Notes under the pieces: generated by a model
Seen by the model: the letters and a program-made list of their open reading frames with translations, nothing else
Told to the model about the DNA's origin: nothing
The model's database searches: none
Program-made: the position numbers and the translations under genes
In this document: positions 25,523 through 34,344 of the stretch, in pieces
How positions within the stretch are numbered: the stretch's first letter is position 1
Layout: the number at the start of each line of letters is the position of its first letter
Source: Spartobacteria bacterium
Lineage (GTDB): Bacteria; Verrucomicrobiota; Verrucomicrobiia; Chthoniobacterales; Chthoniobacteraceae
Length of the DNA stretch: 64,000 nucleotides
Direction: 5' to 3'
NCBI GenBank assembly: GCA_021324395.1
Contig: JAJPJG010000038.1
Location: 1-64,000 of the forward strand

Positions 25523-28060
25523 GTGGATCGGAAAAGTCTTCCCATTTTCGAACTTGAGCGCGCGATCATCGATGCGCTCAAGGCTAGTCCGCGTCTTATT
25601 TTGCAGGCGCCGACCGGCTCGGGAAAATCGACGCAGGTGCCTCAGATACTGCTCGATCATGGCTTGCTCGGCGAGGGCGAGGTCGTGATTTTGCAGCCGC
25701 GTCGGCTTGCGACGCGCATGCTCGCGGCGCGTGTCGCGCACGAGCGCGGTGTGTTGCTCGGCGACGAAGTCGGTTATCAGATTCGCTTTGATCGCGTGGT
25801 GTCGGAAAAGACTCGCATCCGTTTCGTCACTGAAGGCGTGTTGCTGCGCCAGCTTCTGCAGCAGCCGTTGTTAAACAATGTTAGCGCCGTGATTTTCGAC
25901 GAATTTCATGAGCGGCATCTTTACGGCGACATCACGCTTGCACGTGTGCTCGACCTGCAGCAAACGGTCCGGCCCGATCTGAAAATCATCGTCATGTCCG
26001 CGACGCTCGACACTGGACAGCTCGAAAAATTTCTCGAGCCGTGCACGCTGCTGCAATCGGCAGGTCGCATGTTTCCCGTCGAGATCGAATATCTTGCGAA
26101 ACCATTTCGCGCCGAGGATTACGCTGTGTGGGATGTCGCCGCCGATGAGCTTGAGCGCGTCGCGATGCAGACCGATGGCGACGTGCTTGTATTCATGCCT
26201 GGCGCTTATGAAATCAGCCGCACGATCCAGGCGATTCGCGCGTCGCGTGTCGGTGACGAGTTTGTCGTGCTGCCGCTGCACGGCGAATTGCCAGTGGCTG
26301 ACCAGGACGCCGCGCTCGCGGATTACGGGCAACGAAAAGCGATCGTTTCGACAAACGTCGCGGAGACTTCGCTAACGATAGAAGGCGTGCGCATCGTGAT
26401 CGACAGCGGCCTCGCGCGCATCGCGCGGTTCGATCCATATCGCGGCATCAATACATTGCTCATCGAAAAAATTTCGCGCGCATCCTCGGATCAACGCGCG
26501 GGACGCGCCGGACGAACCGCGCCGGGAAAATGCGTGCGACTTTGGACCGAGCGCGAACATCTCGAGCGTCAGCCGCAGGAATTGCCAGAGGTGAAGCGGC
26601 TCGATCTGTCGGAAGTCGTGCTGACGCTGAAAGCAAGCGGCGTCGAGGACATCGGAAATTTCCGCTGGCTCGAACCGCCCGAGCCGCGCGCGCTGGAACG
26701 CGCGGAGACTTTGCTGAAGGATCTCGGCGCGCTCGACGAGCAGACCGGCGCAATCACGAAACTCGGTCGCCGCATGCTCGTGTTTCCCGTGCATCCGCGT
26801 TACGCGCGCATGTTGCTGGAGGCGCACGAGCGCGGCTGTGTGCGGGCGATTGCGCTCGTCGCGTCGCTGTCGCAAGGCCGTAATTTGCTGCGCAGAAGCG
26901 ATGGCAAACAAATGGAGCAAGATCGCGCGGACGTGCTCGGAGAAAAGGAAGTGTCGGATTTTTTCATCCTGATGCGCGCGTTTCGTTTTGCGGAACAAAG
27001 CAATTACAATCCGCAACGCTGCCGCCGGCTTGGGATCAATGGCCTCGCCGCGCGGGAAGCCGCGCAGACCCTTGAGCAATTTTTGAAAATCGCGCGCGAC
27101 GAAAAGCTTAACCTTGAGCGCACCGAAGCGAGCGATGAAGCCATCCAGCGCTGCGTGCTTGCCGGTTTCTCAGATCAAGTCGCGATGCGAATCGATGCCG
27201 GAACGCTTCGTTGCAATCTCGTCCACGGCCGCCGTGGTGTGCTCGCGCGCGAAAGTGTGGTGCAACACGCGCAGTTGCTCGTCGCGTCGGATGTGCGCGA
27301 GATCGAGATAAAAGGCGAGCTGACGACGCTGTTAAACACCGCGACCGCGATCGAGGAGTCATGGTTGCGGGAGCTTTTTCCCGATGCGTTCCGCACGGAA
27401 ACACGCGTAAGCTATGACCCCATTCAGCGCCGCGTTGTGGCGCGCACGCAGATGATGTTTCGCGATCTTGTGCTCGGCTCCTCGCTCACCGAAAAAGTTC
27501 CTCCCGACGAGGCCGCGCAGGTTTTGGCAAATGCAGTCATCGACGGCACGTGTGTGCTCGCGAACTGGGATAATTTCGTCGAGCAATGGATCACGCGCGT
27601 GAACCGCCTGCGTGAATGGATGCCGGAGTTGGAACTCCCCGCGATTGCCGATGACGAGCGCCGCGCAATCATCGAGCACATCTGCCATGGCGCGACGACT
27701 TACAAAGACATCAAGGATCGTGCGGTGCTGCCGGTCGTGAAGTCGTGGCTCTCGCCGATGCAGCAGGAACTCGTGGACAAATTCGTGCCGGAACGCGTGT
27801 CACTTCCAAATGGAAAAAAATGGAAAATCGTCTACGACGCGAAAGCAGCGCCGACTATCGCTGCGCGCATCCAGGAGCTATACGGCGTTGAAGGTAGTCT
27901 TACTATCGCGAGTGGACGCGTTCCTTTAGTGATCCAGGTGCTGGCACCTAGCCACCGGCCTATCCAGGTTACGCAAAACCTTTCCACTTTCTGGCGTGAA
28001 GCTTATCCGAAGATTAAGCAGGAGCTTCAGCGTAAATATCCAAAACACGAATGGCGCTAA
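25523..28060 (+). CDS. hrpB: ATP-dependent helicase HrpB (DEAH-box family)
   Basis: The start is a GTG at 25523. Motif I is QAPTGSGKSTQVP (about 29-41), motif II VIFDEFHERHLYGD, motif III SATLD, and the C-terminal RecA domain carries STNVAETSLTIEGV and QRAGRAGR. The helicase-associated domains and the HrpB-specific C-terminus follow (PEWR-like ending KYPKHEWR). Length 845 is typical. HrpB is a DExH helicase of uncertain physiological role. Its stop overlaps the next gene by 10 bp, which ties the following AT-richer gene cluster to this transcript or marks the insertion boundary of that cluster. Confidence 0.95.
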   Translation: MDRKSLPIFELERAIIDALKASPRLILQAPTGSGKSTQVPQILLDHGLLGEGEVVILQPRRLATRMLAARVAHERGVLLGDEVGYQIRFDRVVSEKTRIRFVTEGVLLRQLLQQPLLNNVSAVIFDEFHERHLYGDITLARVLDLQQTVRPDLKIIVMSATLDTGQLEKFLEPCTLLQSAGRMFPVEIEYLAKPFRAEDYAVWDVAADELERVAMQTDGDVLVFMPGAYEISRTIQAIRASRVGDEFVVLPLHGELPVADQDAALADYGQRKAIVSTNVAETSLTIEGVRIVIDSGLARIARFDPYRGINTLLIEKISRASSDQRAGRAGRTAPGKCVRLWTEREHLERQPQELPEVKRLDLSEVVLTLKASGVEDIGNFRWLEPPEPRALERAETLLKDLGALDEQTGAITKLGRRMLVFPVHPRYARMLLEAHERGCVRAIALVASLSQGRNLLRRSDGKQMEQDRADVLGEKEVSDFFILMRAFRFAEQSNYNPQRCRRLGINGLAAREAAQTLEQFLKIARDEKLNLERTEASDEAIQRCVLAGFSDQVAMRIDAGTLRCNLVHGRRGVLARESVVQHAQLLVASDVREIEIKGELTTLLNTATAIEESWLRELFPDAFRTETRVSYDPIQRRVVARTQMMFRDLVLGSSLTEKVPPDEAAQVLANAVIDGTCVLANWDNFVEQWITRVNRLREWMPELELPAIADDERRAIIEHICHGATTYKDIKDRAVLPVVKSWLSPMQQELVDKFVPERVSLPNGKKWKIVYDAKAAPTIAARIQELYGVEGSLTIASGRVPLVIQVLAPSHRPIQVTQNLSTFWREAYPKIKQELQRKYPKHEWR

Positions 28061-29766
28061 ACTCAGACCGCAAGAATGGTTTTTGCCTCCAGGTGAATCG
28101 AACGCAGCTAGCTGCGTTGTCTTATATTCTTATCCTGCTACTGCTCCTAAAGGTAGTCTGGGGCATGTGGAATTGGAAAGACCTCACGTCAGGCGACACG
28201 TCATGTTATTGCATCAGCGCTTATCAATGGGCGCTTCATGGAAAAATCAATGCGGGCGCAATGATTTATTCGCCTTTGTATGTGGTCTACTATTCCAAGT
28301 TCCTATCGTTTTTTAATAATGCTTATCCGGCCACGATAGCTCACCGCATCATCATTCTTTTGGCTCTTGGTTTAACGATTCTGGCTTTGTGTCGCTCGCT
28401 TCTTCCAAAGTCGATAGCATGGTTCATAGCTGCTTGGTGGCTCGCGTTGCCGATTAATTGGAATGCCTATTATGAAGTGCATCTCTTTGGGTTGTTCTTC
28501 TTTGTGTTCGGCAGTTGGCTTGCAGGGCTGCGGGATTGTGCAATGAATCGAGGCATTGCGCTGGCCAGTTTTTTTACCGGAGCGCTGTTGGTGCGAAATG
28601 AATTTCTCGTTGCTGCAGCGATTATGTCCGTCGTGCTCGTCGGCTATGAGTTGCGTAGAATACGATTGGCTCCAGGTGCTGGAACGCTTCTTCGGTCTAT
28701 TGCGTCAGCATTCGGCCCTTCTCTAGTGATTTTAATAGGAGCTATCGTCTTGTTTCAGGAGTCATTAAATAAGGATGTCCTGCGAGCTTTCCAATCCCGG
28801 CATCTTACAAATATGGGGCAAGTGCTTGCTTATGGCTATCAGCAGAGGCATCCAGAATGGACTCATAACCCGTGGACTGAGTATTCGCCATTAATGCAAC
28901 AAAAATTCGGGCGCCAGCTTGTTAGCTTTACTGATGCAGCTAGCATCAATCCGCAGGAGATCAGGGATTATGTATTATGGAATCTCAGCCTCGTGCCAAA
29001 CGGAATTCAACTCGCGTTGTTTAATAACTATTCAGGAAAGTATACCCCGGACTTTGCGGTGTGGCATGGAAGCAGAGCTAAAGCTTACGTATTAAGCTGT
29101 GTGTTGCTAATAGTGCTCGCAGCCGGCACTTATTCTTTGTGGCGCCAAAGAGAGATATGGAAACGATTTCTTAACCACCGGCGTGTTTGGGTGCTTGTTA
29201 CGATGGCCACGACTCTGCCGTCGGCATTCCTTGCGATTATAACGCAACGACCGCGGCCGAGTTACATCTTCACGCTTGCTCTTTTCGTAATGGTGGTCAC
29301 CGGCTTTTGCATGAGCGCTATGCTTCGCAACTTTCGTCTGCATCGAAGTTTTAATCGAATTTCTCTAGTTCTTGCTCTTTGCGTCCTTGTCTTTATTCCA
29401 GCGGGCAGCACAATCGTCACAGGGGAGAGGCAGTTATACGAGGTATACCAGCGGCTTTATCCCTATCGGCAGTTCTTCGCAGATACGTCAAATGTCTTTG
29501 CCTCGGATTCGTCCTGCTCAGTGGTTAGTAATTATCTTGGTGAAGGTTCTCATCTCAAGTCGTGCTACCTTCCAGGTGACTCACAAGCCGGCAGCGCATT
29601 TCAGCAATTTCTACAGCAAAACAAGGTCTCGTTGCTTTATCTTGCTGAGCAATCTCAACGCAGGCATGACTTCGCGGAATGGTGGACCAGCCCGGAAAGG
29701 AATCGCTGGACGATCGTGGCTTATGACGATAAAGCCAAATGGATTTTTCTGAAAAAGAATGGATAG
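28051..29766 (+). CDS. Polytopic GT-C-like membrane glycosyltransferase candidate
   Basis: The protein has 571 residues and about ten membrane segments (ALSYILILLLLLKVVWG, IIILLALGLTILALC, SCVLLIVLAAGTYSLW, LALFVMVVTGFCMSAML among them). A lumenal-type loop after the first helix holds the acidic GDTSCY, the place where GT-C enzymes keep their catalytic Asp. A soluble C-terminal part carries SDSSCSVVSNYLGEG. This resembles the dolichyl/undecaprenyl-phosphate-dependent glycosyltransferases of the inner membrane, but similarity is too low to name a donor. It overlaps hrpB by 10 bp and the GT2 gene by 8 bp. Base composition is visibly AT-richer than in hrpB. Confidence 0.7.
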   Translation: MALNSDRKNGFCLQVNRTQLAALSYILILLLLLKVVWGMWNWKDLTSGDTSCYCISAYQWALHGKINAGAMIYSPLYVVYYSKFLSFFNNAYPATIAHRIIILLALGLTILALCRSLLPKSIAWFIAAWWLALPINWNAYYEVHLFGLFFFVFGSWLAGLRDCAMNRGIALASFFTGALLVRNEFLVAAAIMSVVLVGYELRRIRLAPGAGTLLRSIASAFGPSLVILIGAIVLFQESLNKDVLRAFQSRHLTNMGQVLAYGYQQRHPEWTHNPWTEYSPLMQQKFGRQLVSFTDAASINPQEIRDYVLWNLSLVPNGIQLALFNNYSGKYTPDFAVWHGSRAKAYVLSCVLLIVLAAGTYSLWRQREIWKRFLNHRRVWVLVTMATTLPSAFLAIITQRPRPSYIFTLALFVMVVTGFCMSAMLRNFRLHRSFNRISLVLALCVLVFIPAGSTIVTGERQLYEVYQRLYPYRQFFADTSNVFASDSSCSVVSNYLGEGSHLKSCYLPGDSQAGSAFQQFLQQNKVSLLYLAEQSQRRHDFAEWWTSPERNRWTIVAYDDKAKWIFLKKNG

Positions 29767-31324
29767 CATGCCGTTGAGCACAGTGGAAGTATCGGGGCCG
29801 GTCGTTACGATCATTACGCCGTCCTACAATCAAGGAAGGTTCATTCGCGCAACTATTGAGAGTATCCTCGCACAGGACTACCCGAACATCGAATACCTTG
29901 TCGTCGATGGCGGGTCGACAGATCATACTATTTCCATTCTGCGCGAATTTGGAGAGCGGGTGCGATGGATTTCCGAGCGCGATCGCGGTCAAACCCATGC
30001 GATTAACAAAGGTCTCGCCATGACTGTAGGCGAGATTATTACCTGGGTTAATTCCGATGACGTGTTGGAACCCGGCGCTATTTCCGCCGCGGTTGCGGCT
30101 TTTCAAGAGGACCCGCGCACCGCGCTTGTTTACGGCAATGCACGCGAATTGAACGCAGAGGGACAGCATATCCGCGACAACTATCCGCCGGCGCCAAATG
30201 TTTGGGAGTTGGTGCATGGATGGGACTATATCATTCAGCCGGCATCCTTTTTCCGACGCAATAAGATGGAAGAAGTCGGCGGTCTCGATGAAGAACTGCA
30301 TTGGGCAATGGACTATGATCTGTTCATGCGACTGGCTCTGAACTATCCCATCAAGCGTGTCGATGCGTTCCTTGCCAGCTATCGCTTTTACGACGAGTGC
30401 AAATCATGCGCGGGCGGTTGGAAGCGCTACATGGAAATCGTCCGCGTTCTACGTCGCTATAATACGACGCACACTGCGCCTGCGTTCTTTTTATACGCAT
30501 GGGAGCTTGTGAATACGACACTTACCCGCCTGAACAACCGCGCCCGGCCTTTGCTTCGCAAAGCCACGCATCACCCAACGCAAAAGCTTCGCAGAAGAGC
30601 GGAGTTGTTTTTATATCCGCGAATTACCCGATGGTATTTTGATGGATGGGTGGCTCCCATTTTCGAATGGTATCTCTTGAATGAAGGCAAGGAGATGATA
30701 GAACTCCATGGTCATATTCCTCCTGAAAAATGTCTCGGAGATATCCAGCGGCTAAGGTTCATCGTGGATGGTATTCTTGTGCGCGAAATGATAATTGGTT
30801 GCGGCGACTTTAGCATTGCTGTTCCAATCCCAAAGACCCGCGGGCCCATGATTCATCTGCGTGTCGAGGCAAAGCGTTCTTTCATTCCTTCGCGCTTTTA
30901 TAAGGGTGGTGGTGACAATCGTCGCATTGCTTATCACTTAAAACATATCGGCGGGGCTTCTCCGAAAACGTGCAATGAACCTCAATGGTCAACAGGCTGC
31001 TTTGCCGACGGTTGGGCCGGGCCGCAGGTTAGTTCTTTGTTGCAGACGAATGAAGCCGCCGTCGAAATTACCGGCTGCATACCTGATGGGTATCCAAAGC
31101 TCCAAGGTCAAACCCTGAGATTAACCATCGACGGTAAAGTTCATCGAGACATCATGCTAAAGGAGGGCAGCTTCCGCGAAGTGCTGACTGTTCCCGCCCG
31201 CGGAAAGCCGTTCGAGTTGTGCCTTAACGCGTCGCACTGGTTCGTGCCGGCTTATGAAGAAAAGACCGATGACTATCGAAGGCTTGCCTTTCGATTGGAC
31301 GGCATCCGTTGCATTAGCGCATGA
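29759..31324 (+). CDS. Family 2 glycosyltransferase with two C-terminal repeat modules
   Basis: Residues 15-240 form a GT-A fold: ITPSYNQGRFIRATIESILAQ, YLVVDGGSTDHT, TWVNSDDVLEPGA (DxD-type), then LDEELHWAMDYDLFMRLA. A linker follows, then two related modules of about 100 residues, 300-400 and 415-520. Each has a GW..P opening, an I.G.IP strand, an IDG turn and a closing DD/DNRR.A.(H/R)L strand. These look like beta-sandwich carbohydrate-binding or scaffold domains. The second in-frame ATG at 29768 is an alternative start. The gene overlaps both neighbours (8 and 4 bp), so it is part of one unit with the P450 and acyl-activating genes. Confidence 0.88.
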   Translation: MDSMPLSTVEVSGPVVTIITPSYNQGRFIRATIESILAQDYPNIEYLVVDGGSTDHTISILREFGERVRWISERDRGQTHAINKGLAMTVGEIITWVNSDDVLEPGAISAAVAAFQEDPRTALVYGNARELNAEGQHIRDNYPPAPNVWELVHGWDYIIQPASFFRRNKMEEVGGLDEELHWAMDYDLFMRLALNYPIKRVDAFLASYRFYDECKSCAGGWKRYMEIVRVLRRYNTTHTAPAFFLYAWELVNTTLTRLNNRARPLLRKATHHPTQKLRRRAELFLYPRITRWYFDGWVAPIFEWYLLNEGKEMIELHGHIPPEKCLGDIQRLRFIVDGILVREMIIGCGDFSIAVPIPKTRGPMIHLRVEAKRSFIPSRFYKGGGDNRRIAYHLKHIGGASPKTCNEPQWSTGCFADGWAGPQVSSLLQTNEAAVEITGCIPDGYPKLQGQTLRLTIDGKVHRDIMLKEGSFREVLTVPARGKPFELCLNASHWFVPAYEEKTDDYRRLAFRLDGIRCISA

Positions 31325-32652
31325 GTGATCCTCCTATAAAAACTCCACCCGGCTTGGGCTTGCAGGAATCTCAAGAGCTGGCATCAGCCGTGTGTTCCTC
31401 CGCGGATTACCTGTCTGCTCTGGTGGAGCGATTCGGCGACGTCAGCCGTTACGTGAACAGCTACGGTCCGGTCTACTTCTTCAACCATCCTGATCACGTT
31501 CAAAGCATTTTGCTAAACCAAAAATATGAGCGCGCTCGCTTGGTAAAGCTCGTCCTCGGTGACGGACTCTTATCCAGTGATGGTGATTATTGGCGCTCGC
31601 AACGACGCCTGATCTCGCCGCAATTTCACGAGCACTGCATGCCGCATTTTGTTCCGATGATTGTTGATGCGACGAATGCAACTTTCGAAAGATGGCATCA
31701 GTCCGGCCGGATCGATGTCTCTTTCGAGATGAGAAGGCTAACTCTCGATGTGATCGTCAGGGCAATGTTCAGTCTTAGTATTGGTGACAAGTTGGATGAG
31801 TTATCGGACGCTGTAACTGTGCTAATCGAGGATCTCGGCACGCTCGGCGGCAGTCTTTTTAACTTACAAGAGCAGATTACGCCCGAAAGAAACGCACGGT
31901 TTCAGCGCGCTCTGAAATGTGTTGATAACTTTGCGCACGAGCTTCTCGCCAGCCGCCGCGTTAAGTCGCAGCAGAATCGTGATTTGGTTTCTCTTTTACT
32001 CAATGCAAAGGATGAATCCACAGGAATGCCTTTGAATGAGAAGCAGCTTCGAGATGAAATTGTCACAATGCTGCTGGCCGGCCATGAGACAACTGCGATT
32101 ACACTTGCTTGGGCGATCGATCTGCTTGCGAGAAATGCTGCGGCAAGGGAACGGCTTCGCACGGAAGTGGATCATGCTATTAGTGGCCGAAGCCCGCAAT
32201 ACGATGACTTAAATTCGCTAAACTATGCGCGCATGGTTATTGATGAAACGCTGCGATTGAATCCACCGGTGTGGTTTATGATGCGAAAGGCGGAGGTCGA
32301 TTCGGAACTTGGCGGCTATTTTATTCCCGCGAATACATCGGTGTTGATCTCCCCTTACACTACACATCGCCATAAGGAGTTTTGGAAGGATCCCGACTCT
32401 TTCGATCCTGAGCGGTTCTCGCAGGAACAGAGCAAGACGCGCCATCGTTATGCCTACGTTCCTTTTTCAACAGGGCGGCATCATTGCCTGGGGCACGCGT
32501 TCGCAATGATGGAAACCCAGTTCATTCTCGCGATGATTGCGCAACATTGGCAACTCACTCCCATGTCGGATCGCATCGAGCCCAACCCTGCGATTACCTA
32601 CCGCCAACGCGGTGAGCTCATGGTCAAAGCTATACCGCGCTACCAGCTATGA
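31321..32652 (+). CDS. Cytochrome P450
   Basis: The protein has 443 residues. The I-helix oxygen-binding motif is AGHETTAIT, the K-helix ExxR is ETLRLNPP with Glu and Arg in place, and the heme loop is PFSTGRHHCLGHAF with the axial Cys at about residue 389. There is no membrane anchor, so it is likely soluble. Similarity is to bacterial fatty-acid/alkane-type P450s (WFMMRKAE, SPYTTHRH). It would hydroxylate or epoxidise the lipid part of the product of this cluster, or the carrier-bound acyl group. Redox partners are not encoded nearby. Start and stop overlap neighbours by four bases (ATGA). Confidence 0.95.
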   Translation: MSDPPIKTPPGLGLQESQELASAVCSSADYLSALVERFGDVSRYVNSYGPVYFFNHPDHVQSILLNQKYERARLVKLVLGDGLLSSDGDYWRSQRRLISPQFHEHCMPHFVPMIVDATNATFERWHQSGRIDVSFEMRRLTLDVIVRAMFSLSIGDKLDELSDAVTVLIEDLGTLGGSLFNLQEQITPERNARFQRALKCVDNFAHELLASRRVKSQQNRDLVSLLLNAKDESTGMPLNEKQLRDEIVTMLLAGHETTAITLAWAIDLLARNAAARERLRTEVDHAISGRSPQYDDLNSLNYARMVIDETLRLNPPVWFMMRKAEVDSELGGYFIPANTSVLISPYTTHRHKEFWKDPDSFDPERFSQEQSKTRHRYAYVPFSTGRHHCLGHAFAMMETQFILAMIAQHWQLTPMSDRIEPNPAITYRQRGELMVKAIPRYQL

Positions 32653-34343
32653 CTGCCGAAACTACCTTGGTAGAATTGCTGCGTTCTCATGCGTTAAGAC
32701 AAGGCGGGAAGCCTGCATTTACTTTTTTACCCGATGGGGAAAAGGAACAAGGCTCGCTGACTTTTGCGCAACTGGATCAGCGGGCACGTGCGATCGGTGC
32801 TTATTTACAGGCCCGGCGGATGCAGGGTAAGCCGGTGTTGTTACTATTTCCATCAGGCCTCGACTTTATCGCTGCATTCGCGGGTTGTCTTTACGCTGGA
32901 GCGATTCCGACTCCGGCGCACGTGCCGCGTCTCAATCGAAACCTATCGCGCCTGCGCATGTTGGCAGCGGATGCGAAGCCTGAAGTTGCTTTTACCACCG
33001 ATACCGTTTTTGACCGCATTCAGCCGATGCTAGTCGAAGCGGGGCTGAAGGTTTTGTCGTGGGTTACCACCGGCGAAGTTTCAGAAGAGCTGGCCGGGAG
33101 TTGGTGTGAACCGCAGATTACACAGGATACGCTGGCGTTGCTGCAATATACTTCCGGGTCAACGTCCGCGCCGAAAGGAATCATGGTAAGCCACGGCAAT
33201 TTGATCGCAAATCATCGAATGATTGAACGCGCGTTCGAGCACACGCATGATTCTACCTTTGTGACATGGCTGCCGCTCTTTCATGACATGGGACTTATCG
33301 GAACTGTGCTCCAGGTTATCTATCTCGGCAGTCATTGTGTATTGATGCCGCCCGAGTGTTTTTTGGTGAAACCTCTCCGCTGGCTTCAGTCGATTTCGCG
33401 CTACAAGGCTCACACCACCGGCGCGCCGAACTTTGCTTATGACCTATGCTGCCGGCGTGTCACGGCGGAGCAGCGCGAGCAACTCGATCTTAGCCACTGG
33501 CAGGTTGCTTTCAATGGCTCGGAGCCGGTTCGCGCCCAGACTTTGAAAAACTTTACCGAGACTTTTGCCACGTGCGGCTTTCGTGCGACAACGTTTTACC
33601 CGTGCTATGGACTCGCCGAGGCCACCTTGTTTGTTTCCGGTGCGACAAAAAGTTCGGAGCCGGTCACCGCATCTTTCGCCGGTGATTCCTTGCAGCATGG
33701 AAAAGCAGTCGAGGCTGACGGTGAACTATCACGCACATTTGTAAGTTGCGGTTACGGCTGGCTTGAACAGGAAATCGTAATAGTGGATCCCGAGACAAAA
33801 CAACGCTGTGCCGATGGAGCAATCGGCGAGATTTGGGTTAAAGGTCCCAATGTGGCTCAAGGCTTCTGGAAACAGCCGGAGCTAACCTCCCGGCATTTCA
33901 AAGCATACCTTTTCGATAGTAACGATGGGCCTTTTCTTCGCACAGGCGATGCGGGTTTTTTCCACAAGGGAGAGCTATACATAGCCGGAAGACTGAAGGA
34001 CTTGATCATCATTGCCGGGCGCAACCACGATCCCGCGGATATCGAGCAGACTGTCGAGACGAGTCATCCCGGGATTCGTCCTGGATGTTGCGCCGCATTT
34101 TCAATCGACTTTGGCGGCGACGAAAAGCTTGTGGTCCTGGCCGAGCTTCACCAGCACGAAACCCAGACGAAAGCCATTACCGATGCCGTCAGGCGATCTG
34201 TCGCGGAGAATCACGATCTTAGCATTCATGCCTTGGAATTTCTGTTGCCGGCGAGGATTCCGAAGACATCGAGCGGCAAGATACAGCGCCATCTTTGCCG
34301 TGCGCGTTACCTGGCCGGCTCATTGCACACACAGGAGATTTGA
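32649..34343 (+). CDS. Fatty acyl-AMP ligase (FAAL)
   Basis: This 564-residue adenylate-forming enzyme has LLQYTSGSTSAPKGIMVSHG (P-loop/A3), NFAYDLCCRRV, FYPCYGLAEATLFVSG (A5) and GRLKDLIIIAGRNHDPADIEQ (A8). The motif order and the HDPADIE ending are those of FAALs rather than acyl-CoA ligases. FAALs activate a fatty acid as acyl-AMP and pass it to an acyl carrier protein, which is encoded immediately downstream. It overlaps the P450 by 4 bp. Confidence 0.93.
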   Translation: MTAETTLVELLRSHALRQGGKPAFTFLPDGEKEQGSLTFAQLDQRARAIGAYLQARRMQGKPVLLLFPSGLDFIAAFAGCLYAGAIPTPAHVPRLNRNLSRLRMLAADAKPEVAFTTDTVFDRIQPMLVEAGLKVLSWVTTGEVSEELAGSWCEPQITQDTLALLQYTSGSTSAPKGIMVSHGNLIANHRMIERAFEHTHDSTFVTWLPLFHDMGLIGTVLQVIYLGSHCVLMPPECFLVKPLRWLQSISRYKAHTTGAPNFAYDLCCRRVTAEQREQLDLSHWQVAFNGSEPVRAQTLKNFTETFATCGFRATTFYPCYGLAEATLFVSGATKSSEPVTASFAGDSLQHGKAVEADGELSRTFVSCGYGWLEQEIVIVDPETKQRCADGAIGEIWVKGPNVAQGFWKQPELTSRHFKAYLFDSNDGPFLRTGDAGFFHKGELYIAGRLKDLIIIAGRNHDPADIEQTVETSHPGIRPGCCAAFSIDFGGDEKLVVLAELHQHETQTKAITDAVRRSVAENHDLSIHALEFLLPARIPKTSSGKIQRHLCRARYLAGSLHTQEI

Positions 34344-34344
34344 T

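Noticed and set aside
34012-34344. Upstream extension of the ACP-condensation gene
   Set aside because: It would overlap the FAAL gene by over 300 bp in another frame. A TTG with AGGAG lies right after the FAAL stop.
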